Source: Asaia sp003994335
Lineage (GTDB): Bacteria > Pseudomonadota > Alphaproteobacteria > Acetobacterales > Acetobacteraceae
Assembly: GCF_037151175.1 (NCBI RefSeq)
Contig: NZ_JBBCOR010000010.1
Location: 1 to 64,000 of the forward strand
Reading direction: 5' to 3'
DNA length: 64,000 bases
Shown here: in pieces, positions 8,167-16,688 of the stretch
Layout of the letters: each line of letters opens with the position of its first letter
Position numbering within the stretch: the stretch's first letter is position 1
Position numbers and translations under genes: made by a program
Notes under the pieces: model-generated
The model's input: only the letters and a program-made list of their open reading frames with translations
What the model was told of the DNA's origin: nothing
Databases searched by the model: none

Positions 8167-11100
8167 ATGAACATGATCGCTGTTCTCGACAAGACCCCTG
8201 GCAATTCCGGCACCCATGCCGCCTTTCTCGAGGCGCTGCACGATGCCGGGTTCGCGGGCGAGATTGGCACGGGTCATGACACGCGCCTGGTGCATGCCAC
8301 CGATAATTCGATCTATCAGCGCCATCCTGAGGCCGTCATCTGCCCCCGGCATCGTCAGGATCTGGAGGTACTCACCCGTCTGGCCGGACAGGATGCCTGG
8401 CGCGGCGTAGTGTTCGCCCCGCGCGGCGGCGGGACCGGCACCAATGGCCAGTCCCTGACCGATGGGATCGTGGTCGATCTATCGCGCCACATGAACCGTA
8501 TCCTTGAGATCAATGTCGAGGAGAGGTGGGTGCGCGTCGAGCCTGGTGTGGTGAAAGACCAGCTCAATGCCGCTGTGGCCGCGCATGGGCTCTTTTTCGC
8601 CCCTGAACTCTCGACGTCCAATCGTGCGACCATTGGCGGCATGATCAGCACCGATGCAAGCGGGCAGGGAAGCTGCACCTACGGCAAGACGCGCGATCAC
8701 GTTCTGGGGCTCTCCACGGTCCTGATGGGCGGAGAGGTTCTGGACAGTGTGAAACGCGATGACGCGGAACTGAACGCGCTCAGGCGCGGTAAAAGCCATG
8801 TCGCCCGCATCCATGATTGCGTGGCTGCGATTCATGAGCGTGAGAAGGAGACCATCGAGCGGATCTTCCCCAAACTTAATCGCTGCCTGACTGGATATGA
8901 TCTGCGTCACCTGCGCGACGCAGAGGGACGTTTCGATCTGACGAGCCTGATTTGCGGGTCTGAAGGAACGCTGGGATTTCTGGCCGAGGCAAAACTGAAT
9001 CTGCTGGCGATCCCGCCCCACAGCATTCTGGTGAATATCCGGTATGGGAGTTTCATGGAGGCGCTGCGTGACGCGCGCGCGCTGATCGGGCTCAAACCTC
9101 TGTCGATCGAAACCATCGATTCGAAGGTTCTCGGTCTTGCCATGCATGATTTTGTCTGGAATTCGGTCGAGAGCTATTTTCCCGAAGATGCCGCAGGCCC
9201 CGCACAGGGGCTGAACCTCGTCGAGTTTGCCGGGCATGACGCGGCGGCACTTCGCGAAACGGTCGATGCTTTCCTTGAACATCTGAGGCAGGACAGAACC
9301 GTCCAAAGGCGCGGTCACACCCTGGCCGAGGGGCGCACATCCGTTTCGCAGGTCTATGCCATGCGCAAGCGGGCCGTGGGTTTGCTGGGCAATGTCCAGG
9401 GTGAAGCCCGTCCGCAGCCTTTCGTCGAAGACACGGCGGTCCCGCCCGAGAAGCTGGCCGATTTCATCGCTGAGTTCCGCACCCTGCTGGACAGTCATGG
9501 GCTCGATTACGGCATGTTTGGTCATGTCGATGCCGGGGTGCTGCATGTGCGTCCCCTGCTCGACATGCGCAACCCGCGTGACGCCGCGCTCATCCGTCCG
9601 CTGAGCGATGAGGTTCATCGTCTGACACGTCGTTACGGCGGCCTTCTCTGGGGAGAGCATGGCAAGGGCGTGCGTTCGGAATATGTGCCCGATGTCTTTG
9701 GTCCGCTCTATCCCTGTCTCGAAGAGATCAAGGGCGTGTTCGACCCTCATAACCAGCTCAATCCCGGCAAGATCGCTGCGCCAGCAAGATGTCGGGAGCC
9801 CCTCCTGCGCGTGGATGGGGTGCCCCTCCGTGGCGCGCAGGATCGGCAGATACAAGATCCGGTCTGGAAGGGCTTCGGCGCTGCCATGCATTGCAACGGT
9901 AACGGGGCCTGTTTCAATTACGATCAGGACGACCCGATGTGTCCGTCCTGGAAGGCGACACGCGACCGACGTTTCTCTCCTAAGGGCCGTGCGTCCCTCA
10001 TGCGCGAATGGCTGCGCCTGCAGGCAGGGGCCGGGATCGACGTGGCGACGCTCGAAAATGCGCCTTCATCGCTGGTTGCCCGGATCCGAGCAGTATTTCA
10101 CTGTCGCAGCCGCGCCCCGCTCGATTTTTCGCATCAGCTCTATGACGCGCTTGCCAGTTGTCTCGCCTGTAAATCCTGCACGAGCCAATGCCCGGTTAAG
10201 GTCGATGTACCCGATTTCCGGTCACGCTTTCTGAGACTGTATCATCAGCGTTATGCGCGGCCCCTGCGTGATTATCTGGTCGGGATGATTGAATACGCCT
10301 TGCCGCTCATGGCGCGCTTGGCGCCGCTCTACAACCTCGGTACGGCGTTGCCGCCGGTGCGGGCGCTTTTGCAGCGGGGGCTTGGGCTGGTGGATATGCC
10401 GCGTCTGTCGCGTGGCACGCTGCAAGGAGTCTGCGATGAATGGGAGGTCCAGCCCGCAACTCCCGAACGGATTCTGGCGCTGACCCAGGCAGAGCGTGCG
10501 CGTTCCGTCATCCTCATGCCGGATCTCTTCACCCGGCATTTCGAAACCGATCTGGTGGCCGCATTCGTCGAACTCGCTGCGCGCTGCGGTTATCGCGTTT
10601 TCCTGGCTGAGAGCCTGGCTTGTGGAAAGCCGCTGCATGTGCACGGCTTCCTCGGGCTTTTCGCCCGTCAGGCGCGCCGCAATATATCGGTGCTGCGCGT
10701 TCTTGCCTCGGCTGGTGTGCCGATTGTGGGACTCGATCCGGCGATGACCCTCGTCTACCGTCAGGAATATCGCAAGCTGCCGGGACTTTCCGCAACGCCT
10801 GATATTCTGCTCCCACAGGAATTCCTGTTGCGTGCCCTCAAGCCGCACGAAAGCAAGGAAACGGGCCAGGCGCATGTGTTCATTGGTCATTGCACTGAAA
10901 AGACAGCCCTGGCCGGTTCGGGTTCGGACTGGCAGGCGCTTTTCGCGCGGCTTGGACTCACTCTGACACTCGAGAAAACCGGGTGCTGCGGAATGTCCGG
11001 CACTTTCGGGCATGAAGCGCGCAACGTTGAAACGTCACGCGTGATATTCGAACAATCCTGGGGGCCGCATCTCGATGGTCTGAGCGGCACGCGTGTTCTG

Positions 11101-11208
11101 GCCAGTGGCTATTCCTGCCGCAGTCAGGTCAAGCGCTTTCGGGGGCAATCGCTGGACCATCCCCTCGTCGCTTTGCTGGAACGGCTGCGCGCACTCTCCG
11201 CCGTCTGA
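8167..11208 (+). CDS. ydiJ: FAD-binding and Fe-S cluster oxidoreductase, YdiJ type (D-2-hydroxyacid dehydrogenase family)
   Basis: 1013 residues with the YdiJ architecture. An N-terminal FAD domain of the D-lactate/D-2-hydroxyglutarate dehydrogenase type (PRGGGTGTNGQSLTDG, then GGMISTDASGQGS) is followed by a substrate/cap domain ending in GEHGKGVRSEY and NPGKIAAP. A ferredoxin-like module follows with cysteine sets CNGNGACFNYDQDDPMC and CLACKSCTSQCP. A C-terminal heterodisulfide-reductase-like (CCG) domain has KTGCCGMSGTFGHE. These enzymes oxidise D-2-hydroxyacids and pass electrons to the respiratory chain. It is a single gene convergent with dnaB; the exact substrate is not shown by the sequence. 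Confidence 0.9.
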   Translation: MNMIAVLDKTPGNSGTHAAFLEALHDAGFAGEIGTGHDTRLVHATDNSIYQRHPEAVICPRHRQDLEVLTRLAGQDAWRGVVFAPRGGGTGTNGQSLTDGIVVDLSRHMNRILEINVEERWVRVEPGVVKDQLNAAVAAHGLFFAPELSTSNRATIGGMISTDASGQGSCTYGKTRDHVLGLSTVLMGGEVLDSVKRDDAELNALRRGKSHVARIHDCVAAIHEREKETIERIFPKLNRCLTGYDLRHLRDAEGRFDLTSLICGSEGTLGFLAEAKLNLLAIPPHSILVNIRYGSFMEALRDARALIGLKPLSIETIDSKVLGLAMHDFVWNSVESYFPEDAAGPAQGLNLVEFAGHDAAALRETVDAFLEHLRQDRTVQRRGHTLAEGRTSVSQVYAMRKRAVGLLGNVQGEARPQPFVEDTAVPPEKLADFIAEFRTLLDSHGLDYGMFGHVDAGVLHVRPLLDMRNPRDAALIRPLSDEVHRLTRRYGGLLWGEHGKGVRSEYVPDVFGPLYPCLEEIKGVFDPHNQLNPGKIAAPARCREPLLRVDGVPLRGAQDRQIQDPVWKGFGAAMHCNGNGACFNYDQDDPMCPSWKATRDRRFSPKGRASLMREWLRLQAGAGIDVATLENAPSSLVARIRAVFHCRSRAPLDFSHQLYDALASCLACKSCTSQCPVKVDVPDFRSRFLRLYHQRYARPLRDYLVGMIEYALPLMARLAPLYNLGTALPPVRALLQRGLGLVDMPRLSRGTLQGVCDEWEVQPATPERILALTQAERARSVILMPDLFTRHFETDLVAAFVELAARCGYRVFLAESLACGKPLHVHGFLGLFARQARRNISVLRVLASAGVPIVGLDPAMTLVYRQEYRKLPGLSATPDILLPQEFLLRALKPHESKETGQAHVFIGHCTEKTALAGSGSDWQALFARLGLTLTLEKTGCCGMSGTFGHEARNVETSRVIFEQSWGPHLDGLSGTRVLASGYSCRSQVKRFRGQSLDHPLVALLERLRALSAV

Positions 11209-11302
11209 GAGCCGCTCCGTTGGACCTGTGCCGCCCAGACTGATGCTGTGCTGCCCGGGGGCGTTCGGATGCCCCTCGGCGCCGTAGGCGGACGTGGCTG
11301 GC

Positions 11303-12808
11303 TCAGATTTCGTGGACGGTATCCAGGTCGCCGAACCGCGTGAACTCGCCCTCGAAGAAGAGCGAGATCGTGCCGGTTGGCCCATGGCGCTGCTTTTCCA
11401 GAATCAGTTCCGCCTTGTTATGAACGAGCGCCATCTTGCGCTGCCATTCCTCCATGGCGACCTGATACTTGTCCATGCTCTCATAGGCGCTGTCCTTGGG
11501 CATGCGCTGTTGCAGGTAATACTCATCGCGATACACGAACATCACGGCATCGGCGTCCTGCTCGATCGAGCCGGACTCACGGAGATCCGAGAGCATTGGC
11601 CGCTTGTCTTCACGCGATTCGACCTGACGCGAGAGCTGGGACAGCGCGATGACCGGCACTGACAGTTCCTTGGCGATCGCCTTCAATCCCTGGGTGATCA
11701 TCGAGATTTCGAGCACGCGGCTTTCGGGTTTTGTCCCAATGGCGGGCCGCATCAGCTGAAGGTAATCGACTACCACAAGGCTCAGCCCCTTCGTGCGGGC
11801 AAGGCGGCGGCAGCGCGTTCGCATGGCGGAGAGGGAAATGGCCGGTGTATCGTCGATGTGCAGCGGCAACTCTGACAACTCGCGCGAGACACGCACGAAG
11901 CGATCGAATTCGCGTTGGCCGATATCGCCACGGCGGATCTTTTCGCCCGAAACCTCCGATTGCTCGGACAGGATACGCGTTGCCAGCTGCTCGGCCGACA
12001 TTTCGAGCGAGAAGATGGCCACGGCACCACGCGGCTTGATGTTCTTGTCTTCGGCCTCACGTAGCAGCGCCTGTGCCGCCGAGAAGGCGATTTTCGTCGC
12101 CAGCGCCGTTTTACCCATGGCGGGACGTCCCGCCAGAATCAGAAGGTCAGAGGGATGCAGCCCACCTGTCTTCTTGTCGAAATCGCGCAGACCCGAGGTC
12201 AGGCCGCTTACATCGCCCGTACGCTGGAACGCCTGTTCGGCCACTTGCAGTGCCCCTGTAAGGGCGCGCTCGAAGCTTACAAATCCACCATCCTGGCCCT
12301 TATCCGTGGCGAGCTTGAACAGTGTTTCTTCCGCTGCGGCAATCTGATCGCCCCCTTCGAGGTCGGCGCGTGCACCATAGGCGTTATTGACCACCGTCTC
12401 GCCGATATCGATCAGCTGGCGGCGTATCCAGGCATCGTGAATGGCGCGACCGTAATCGCCTGCATTGACGATACCCACCATTGCCATCAGCAACTGGCCC
12501 AGATATTGCGGGCCTCCAACTTCATCGAGCAATCCTGAATGCTCGAATTCGGCACGCATGGTGATGGGGTCGGCCAGCATGCCGCGATCAATGCGCCGCG
12601 CAATGGCCTCGAAAATGCGTCCGTGGAGCGGATCGGCAAAATGTGCTGCCACCAGAAAATCGGAGACGCGCTCATAAGCCTTGTTATTGGTCAGCAGCGC
12701 GCCCAGAAGCGCGCGCTCGGCCTCGGGATTGGCCGGAGGGGTGCGCCGCAGAAGCGCCGTCAGGCCATCATCGGCCGCAGGTCGGTTGGGGGTATCGGTC
12801 ATGGTCAC
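11303..12808 (-). CDS. dnaB: replicative DNA helicase DnaB
   Basis: Hexameric 5'-3' helicase of the replication fork. 501 residues: N-terminal primase-interacting domain (about 27-130, starting PPANPEAERALLGALL), then a RecA-like ATPase with Walker A GRPAMGKT at 227-234, DnaB motif FSLEMSAEQLATR, Walker B VVVDYLQLM, and the C-terminal block DLRESGSIEQDADAVMFVYR. Length and motifs are normal and no intein interrupts it. It is divergent from the MgtC-like gene, with 121 bases between the starts, and convergent with the ydiJ-type gene. A GC stem (GGGGC/GCCCC, 11258-11275) lies between the two 3' ends. Confidence 0.97.
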   Translation of the reverse strand: MTMTDTPNRPAADDGLTALLRRTPPANPEAERALLGALLTNNKAYERVSDFLVAAHFADPLHGRIFEAIARRIDRGMLADPITMRAEFEHSGLLDEVGGPQYLGQLLMAMVGIVNAGDYGRAIHDAWIRRQLIDIGETVVNNAYGARADLEGGDQIAAAEETLFKLATDKGQDGGFVSFERALTGALQVAEQAFQRTGDVSGLTSGLRDFDKKTGGLHPSDLLILAGRPAMGKTALATKIAFSAAQALLREAEDKNIKPRGAVAIFSLEMSAEQLATRILSEQSEVSGEKIRRGDIGQREFDRFVRVSRELSELPLHIDDTPAISLSAMRTRCRRLARTKGLSLVVVDYLQLMRPAIGTKPESRVLEISMITQGLKAIAKELSVPVIALSQLSRQVESREDKRPMLSDLRESGSIEQDADAVMFVYRDEYYLQQRMPKDSAYESMDKYQVAMEEWQRKMALVHNKAELILEKQRHGPTGTISLFFEGEFTRFGDLDTVHEI

Positions 12809-12831
12809 AGCGCTCCTCTATCATGACCTCC

Positions 12832-12922
12832 CCCGATTCGATCAAGATATCGAGGGGTGGCACGAAGCACCGGATCGGCGATAACAGCGAGAGCGCCGAA
12901 AAGGCGCCGCGCTGCCAGGAGG
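12832..12922 (+). promoter_or_regulatory. structured 5' leader of the mgtC-like gene
   Basis: Two stem-loops lie between dnaB and the MgtC-like start. The first (about 12832-12856) pairs CCCCCGAT with ATCG-A-GGGG. The second, 12893-12907, is GCGCC-GAAAA-GGCGC and ends ten bases before the AGGAGG ribosome binding site at 12917-12922. Such placement could sequester or expose the start region. I do not recognise a known Mg2+ riboswitch class. Confidence 0.35.
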
Positions 12923-12929
12923 TTTCGTC

Positions 12930-13649
12930 ATGCATCTTTCGGGTCTGTTCACTCCCATTCCCGGTGAGGGCATGCTCCAGATCAAGGAACTCGGTCTTGC
13001 CTTCCTTCTCTCTGCCCTGATCGGGCTGGAGCGCGAATATCGTCAGAAGGCCGCAGGATTTCGCACCTATACCCTCGTCGGGGTTTCTGCCGCCCTGTTC
13101 ATGCTGATTTCCAAATACGGGTTCGAAGACGTGCTGCTTCCTGATCGGGTGGTGGTGGACCCTTCGCGTGTTGCCGCCCAGATCGTCTCCGGGCTCGGAT
13201 TCATCGGCGGTGGCGTCATCTTCATGCGGCGCGATACGGTGCGTGGCCTGACGACAGCGGCCTCGGTCTGGCTGACCGCGGCCATCGGCATGGCCTGTGG
13301 CGCAGGCATGGCCGGTATCGCCGTGCTGACAACGCTTGGCTATCTGATCATCATGTTTCTCACCCCTGCCTGGCTGCTGCGCCTGCCGCGCGCACCGCGC
13401 CATGGGTTCAAGGTGATCATCCGCGGGGATTCGGATGTCGATTTCGTGGACACGGTCTACCAGACTCTGACCCGACTGGGTTTTACGCTCGGTCACGTCT
13501 GGCAGGAGCGCAAGGAGGAAGATTCTGTTCTGCTGCTCCGTCTGCACGTGCACGGTATCAAGCCCGCCGAAGAGGTCATCTCGGCGCTCATGCGCATCCC
13601 CGGTGTTCAGGCAGCGGGGAGCGAGAAGCCTGACGAAGCTGCGGATTGA
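12930..13649 (+). CDS. MgtC/SapB-family inner-membrane protein
   Basis: 239 residues. The N-terminal two-thirds form the MgtC membrane domain with the family signature LIGLEREYRQKAAGFRTYTL followed by helices (LVGVSAALFMLIS; GLGFIGGGVIFMRR; TTAASVWLTAAIGMACGAG). The C-terminal part from about residue 160 is a soluble ACT-like domain (HGFKVIIRGDSDVDFVD). MgtC proteins are linked to growth at low magnesium and to F1Fo-ATPase modulation in intracellular bacteria; the role in a free-living acetic acid bacterium is unknown. Start at 12930 has a near-perfect AGGAGG. Confidence 0.9.
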   Translation: MHLSGLFTPIPGEGMLQIKELGLAFLLSALIGLEREYRQKAAGFRTYTLVGVSAALFMLISKYGFEDVLLPDRVVVDPSRVAAQIVSGLGFIGGGVIFMRRDTVRGLTTAASVWLTAAIGMACGAGMAGIAVLTTLGYLIIMFLTPAWLLRLPRAPRHGFKVIIRGDSDVDFVDTVYQTLTRLGFTLGHVWQERKEEDSVLLLRLHVHGIKPAEEVISALMRIPGVQAAGSEKPDEAAD

Positions 13650-13952
13650 CCCTGGGTCGGAGCGCGAAAGAGACTATTTCCAATTGTGCGAAGCTTCTGC
13701 GGGGCGCTGCCCCGCTCCCCGGAAAGGGGCGCACCCCTTTCATCCCCTGGGAGTGGGTTTGCGACGGTAAACTGCCTCTGCGGTGGCGGGACCCGATCGC
13801 GCACATCCCTCAATCTCTGGCGTCATTGCGACGTATCGCCCCGCTTATTGGCATCGTGCAGCGCCCCGGCTTCATTTCCCAGATCTGGGTAAAGGGCGAC
13901 GGCCCTTTTGCTTGGGTCCGCAGCAGCGCTCCGGGCAACCGGCGATCCGGGT
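13650..13952. repeat. intergenic GC-rich palindromic element and terminator-like stems
   Basis: This 303-base gap between the convergent mgtC-like and aspA genes holds two adjacent perfect stems, GCGGGGC-GCT-GCCCCGC (13699-13715) and AAAGGGG-CGCA-CCCCTTT (13723-13740). It also has a 12-base palindrome CCCAGATCTGGG (13878-13889) and a further stem AAAGGGC-GACG-GCCCTTT (13891-13908). The first pair has the look of the interspersed palindromic elements scattered through many alphaproteobacterial genomes; copy number cannot be seen here. Confidence 0.5.
13891..13909. terminator. terminator-like hairpin between mgtC-like gene and aspA
   Basis: A seven-pair perfect stem AAAGGGC/GCCCTTT with a four-base loop, ending in TTTT on the + strand and lying 44 bases past the aspA stop. 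Its symmetry allows use in both directions. Confidence 0.4.
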
Positions 13953-15353
13953 TCAGAAACTATTGGGGCGGCACAGCCCTTCAGGCGAGAGAATACGGGC
14001 GAGCGTCTCCTCCGGCACCAGATGGCGTTCGCGTACGATTTCGATCACGCCACGGCCGGTGCGATGGGCTTCGAGGGCAATGGCAGTGGCGGTTTCGTAG
14101 CCGATATAGGGGTTGAGCACCGTCACCAGACCGATGGAATGGGTGACCATGGCCTCGAGCTGGGCAGTATTGGCGGTGATGCCGCGGATGCAGCGCGATT
14201 CGAGCGTCAGGCAGGCGGCGTGAAGATGGGTGAGGCTCTTGAACAGGCTGTGCGCGATGATGGGCTCGAAGGCATTGAGCTGGAGTTGCCCCGCCTCGGC
14301 GGCCATGGTCACGGTCAGGTCATTGCCGATCACCTCGAACGCGACCTGGTTCACCACCTCGGGAATGACCGGATTGATCTTGCCCGGCATGATGGAGGAG
14401 CCCGATTGCATGGGCGGCAGATTGATCTCGTTCAGCCCGGCGCGCGGACCGGAGGAAAGCAGACGCAGGTCGTTGCAGATCTTTGAAAGTTTGACGGCAA
14501 AACGCTTGAGAACGCCGGACATCTGGACGAAAGACCCGCAATCCTGCGTCGCCTCGATCAGGTCCGTGGCGGTCAGGAGATGCAGATTCGTGATCATGTT
14601 CAGATGGCCGCACACGATCTTCGGAAAACCGGGGTGCCCGGCAATTCCCGTGCCGATGGCGGTGCCGCCCAGATTGATCTCGCTGATCAGCAGGATCGCC
14701 TCCCTGAGGCGCTTCTGGTCTTCATCGAGCATTACGGCATAGGTATGAAATTCCTGACCCAGCGTCATGGGCACGGCATCCTGTAGCTGGGTCCGGCCCA
14801 TCTTCAGAATGTCATGAAACTCGCGCGCCTTGGCCATGAACGCCTTGCGCAGCACCGTCATGGCGTCGCTCAGATGATTCACGCCATGGATGGCGGCAAT
14901 ACGCAGGGCGGTGGGGTAAACGTCGTTGGTGCTCTGGCCCATATTGACGTGATCGATGGGATGGAGCGCGCTGTATTCGCCGCGCGCACGTCCCAGGTGT
15001 TCGAGGGCACGATTGGCGATGACCTCATTGGCATTCATGTTGGTCGAGGTGCCGGCGCCGCCCTGAATGACATCGACCACAAACTGATCATGCAGCTTAC
15101 CCGAGCGGATATCCTCGCAAGCGGCGATGATGGCGCGGGCGCGGGGGGCATCGAGCAGACCGAGATCGCGGTTGCTGAGCGCTGCGGCCTGCTTGATTGC
15201 GGCCAGCGCATTGATCAGTTCGGGATAGGCGTCGATGCGGCGCCCCGTGATGGGAAAATTCTCGACGGCGCGCAGGGTATGAATACCGTAATAGGCATCG
15301 GACGGGACTTCGCGTGTGCCAAGCAGATCGTGCTCTGTTCTGGTCATCACCAT
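13953..15353 (-). CDS. aspA: aspartate ammonia-lyase (aspartase)
   Basis: Converts L-aspartate to fumarate and ammonia. 466 residues of the fumarase/aspartase superfamily with all conserved blocks: GGAGTSTNMNANEVIANRAL (98-117), HPIDHVNMGQSTNDVYPTAL (131-150) and the signature GSSIMPGKINPV (318-329). The N-terminus RTEHDLLGTREVP is characteristic of AspA rather than fumarase C. Of two close ATGs (15353 and 15347), the first has GGGAG 11 bases upstream. It stands alone in its orientation. Confidence 0.93.
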   Translation of the reverse strand: MVMTRTEHDLLGTREVPSDAYYGIHTLRAVENFPITGRRIDAYPELINALAAIKQAAALSNRDLGLLDAPRARAIIAACEDIRSGKLHDQFVVDVIQGGAGTSTNMNANEVIANRALEHLGRARGEYSALHPIDHVNMGQSTNDVYPTALRIAAIHGVNHLSDAMTVLRKAFMAKAREFHDILKMGRTQLQDAVPMTLGQEFHTYAVMLDEDQKRLREAILLISEINLGGTAIGTGIAGHPGFPKIVCGHLNMITNLHLLTATDLIEATQDCGSFVQMSGVLKRFAVKLSKICNDLRLLSSGPRAGLNEINLPPMQSGSSIMPGKINPVIPEVVNQVAFEVIGNDLTVTMAAEAGQLQLNAFEPIIAHSLFKSLTHLHAACLTLESRCIRGITANTAQLEAMVTHSIGLVTVLNPYIGYETATAIALEAHRTGRGVIEIVRERHLVPEETLARILSPEGLCRPNSF

Positions 15354-15520
15354 GATCCGGGTGTCTCCCTCTTTCCTTCAGCCAATGGAAGAGAGAAGTG
15401 GTCCTGATGCAAGACGATGGCGCGCGCCGGGATATGGTTTCTCGCCGCAGGAGCCATGCACTGACAGCACATGACTTCAGGCAGGACTGCTGCTAGCGCA
15501 GCGCTTCTGCGGGATGCGTC

Positions 15521-16561
15521 TCAGGCGGTGAAAAAACGGCTTAATCCCAGATCGCGCAACCCCTTGCGATAGGCGATCGAACTGCGATCCGCCATGACAT
15601 GGGCTTCGAGAGTCGGGTCCAGCGGCAGGCATTCGGGCTTCTGGGCTTCGACGAGCACCCGATCCTCCTCGAACACGCGGCGATTGAACTCGTAAACCGC
15701 TTCGACCGGGATATCCTTATCGAAATTGCGGCATATGGGCGCGAACATGCGGGTCTTGCGTGCCGAGACGGGCGAGGCCGCGTTCATGATCACGAGGCGC
15801 CCTGCATCCGGGAAGTGGATTTCCAGCGTCGCGGTGAAGGGGAGCGAGGTACGGAAATGACGCAGCCATTCGAACCCGGCCGGTGCGCGGCCTTCGACCC
15901 CGATCGGGTAATTGCCGACCGTGCTCCGATATTCGACTTCGAAGCCTTCTGCTGTTCGACGGGGCATATAGGGAGGCACGACCGGATTTTCGGGGTCGGC
16001 AAAGGTATCCGTATGCACGAAGGCAAAATGAGCAACATCCAGAAACCCCTCGACCTGCCGTCCCGCAAAACCGGCAATGTCAATGGAGGGGCAGGTGATC
16101 TGCTGATAGGCTGGCTCGTCCCAGTGCGGCATTTCCGGCACGTCATGGGGCGTTTCGCCTGCAAGACAGGTCCAGATCAGCCCATAGCGCTCTCTCGCGG
16201 GAAAGGTTTTCAGGTGTAGCTTGCCTGGAATGGCGGAGGCGGGATGCGCGGGGACTTTCACGCAGCGGCCTGACGCGCCGAAGCGAAAGCCATGATAGGC
16301 GCAGGCGATACTCTCGCCATTGCCCGAGCCGAGACTGAGCGGCACGCCGCGATGAGGGCAGATATCCTGTGCCACGACCAGCGCATCGCCAGCGCGATAG
16401 ATTACGAGCGTCTCGTCGAGCAATGTGGCCGCGACAGGGGCTGCGCCGACATCGCGGCTGAGGGCGATGGGATACCAGAAAGTCGAGAGAATGGCCCAGT
16501 CGGCAGCGTCGAAGCTGCACTGACGTGGAAGCTGGACCGGGCGGTCGAGAGTTTCTGACAT
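15521..16561 (-). CDS. Rieske-type aromatic-ring-hydroxylating oxygenase, large subunit
   Basis: 346 residues from the ATG at 16561, which has an AGGA ribosome binding site; 17 open codons upstream are not protein-like. The Rieske 2Fe-2S site has ligands C68, H70 (CPHRGV) and C87, H90 (CAYHGF). The catalytic domain has the mononuclear-iron pattern in VEGFLDVAHFAFVHTDTF. The layout resembles vanillate O-demethylase oxygenase and related demethylases; substrate is unknown. No reductase or ferredoxin partner gene is in the neighbourhood, so electrons must come from elsewhere. It is transcribed away from the LysR-type gene, its probable regulator. Confidence 0.85.
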   Translation of the reverse strand: MSETLDRPVQLPRQCSFDAADWAILSTFWYPIALSRDVGAAPVAATLLDETLVIYRAGDALVVAQDICPHRGVPLSLGSGNGESIACAYHGFRFGASGRCVKVPAHPASAIPGKLHLKTFPARERYGLIWTCLAGETPHDVPEMPHWDEPAYQQITCPSIDIAGFAGRQVEGFLDVAHFAFVHTDTFADPENPVVPPYMPRRTAEGFEVEYRSTVGNYPIGVEGRAPAGFEWLRHFRTSLPFTATLEIHFPDAGRLVIMNAASPVSARKTRMFAPICRNFDKDIPVEAVYEFNRRVFEEDRVLVEAQKPECLPLDPTLEAHVMADRSSIAYRKGLRDLGLSRFFTA

Positions 16562-16611
16562 GGCGCTTCCTGCAAAGAGGGAAATGACAGAAGAGAGTCT
16601 TCCATGCCCCA

Positions 16612-16676
16612 AGCGTTCGGCGATATATCGAAAAACGCTCTTTTCCGTTCGAAAAAACAGAGCACCCTAAGGGTGC
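16612..16676. promoter_or_regulatory. dyad operators in the Rieske/LysR divergent region
   Basis: A 28-base dyad is centred at 16625/16626: AGCGTT (16612-16617) mirrors AACGCT (16634-16639) around the perfect core CGATATATCG (16621-16630). A second perfect inverted repeat, GCACCC-TAA-GGGTGC (16662-16676), lies just before the LysR start. Divergent LysR-type regulators usually bind such sites to control both promoters. Confidence 0.5.
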
Positions 16677-16688
16677 GAGGACGCCGCC

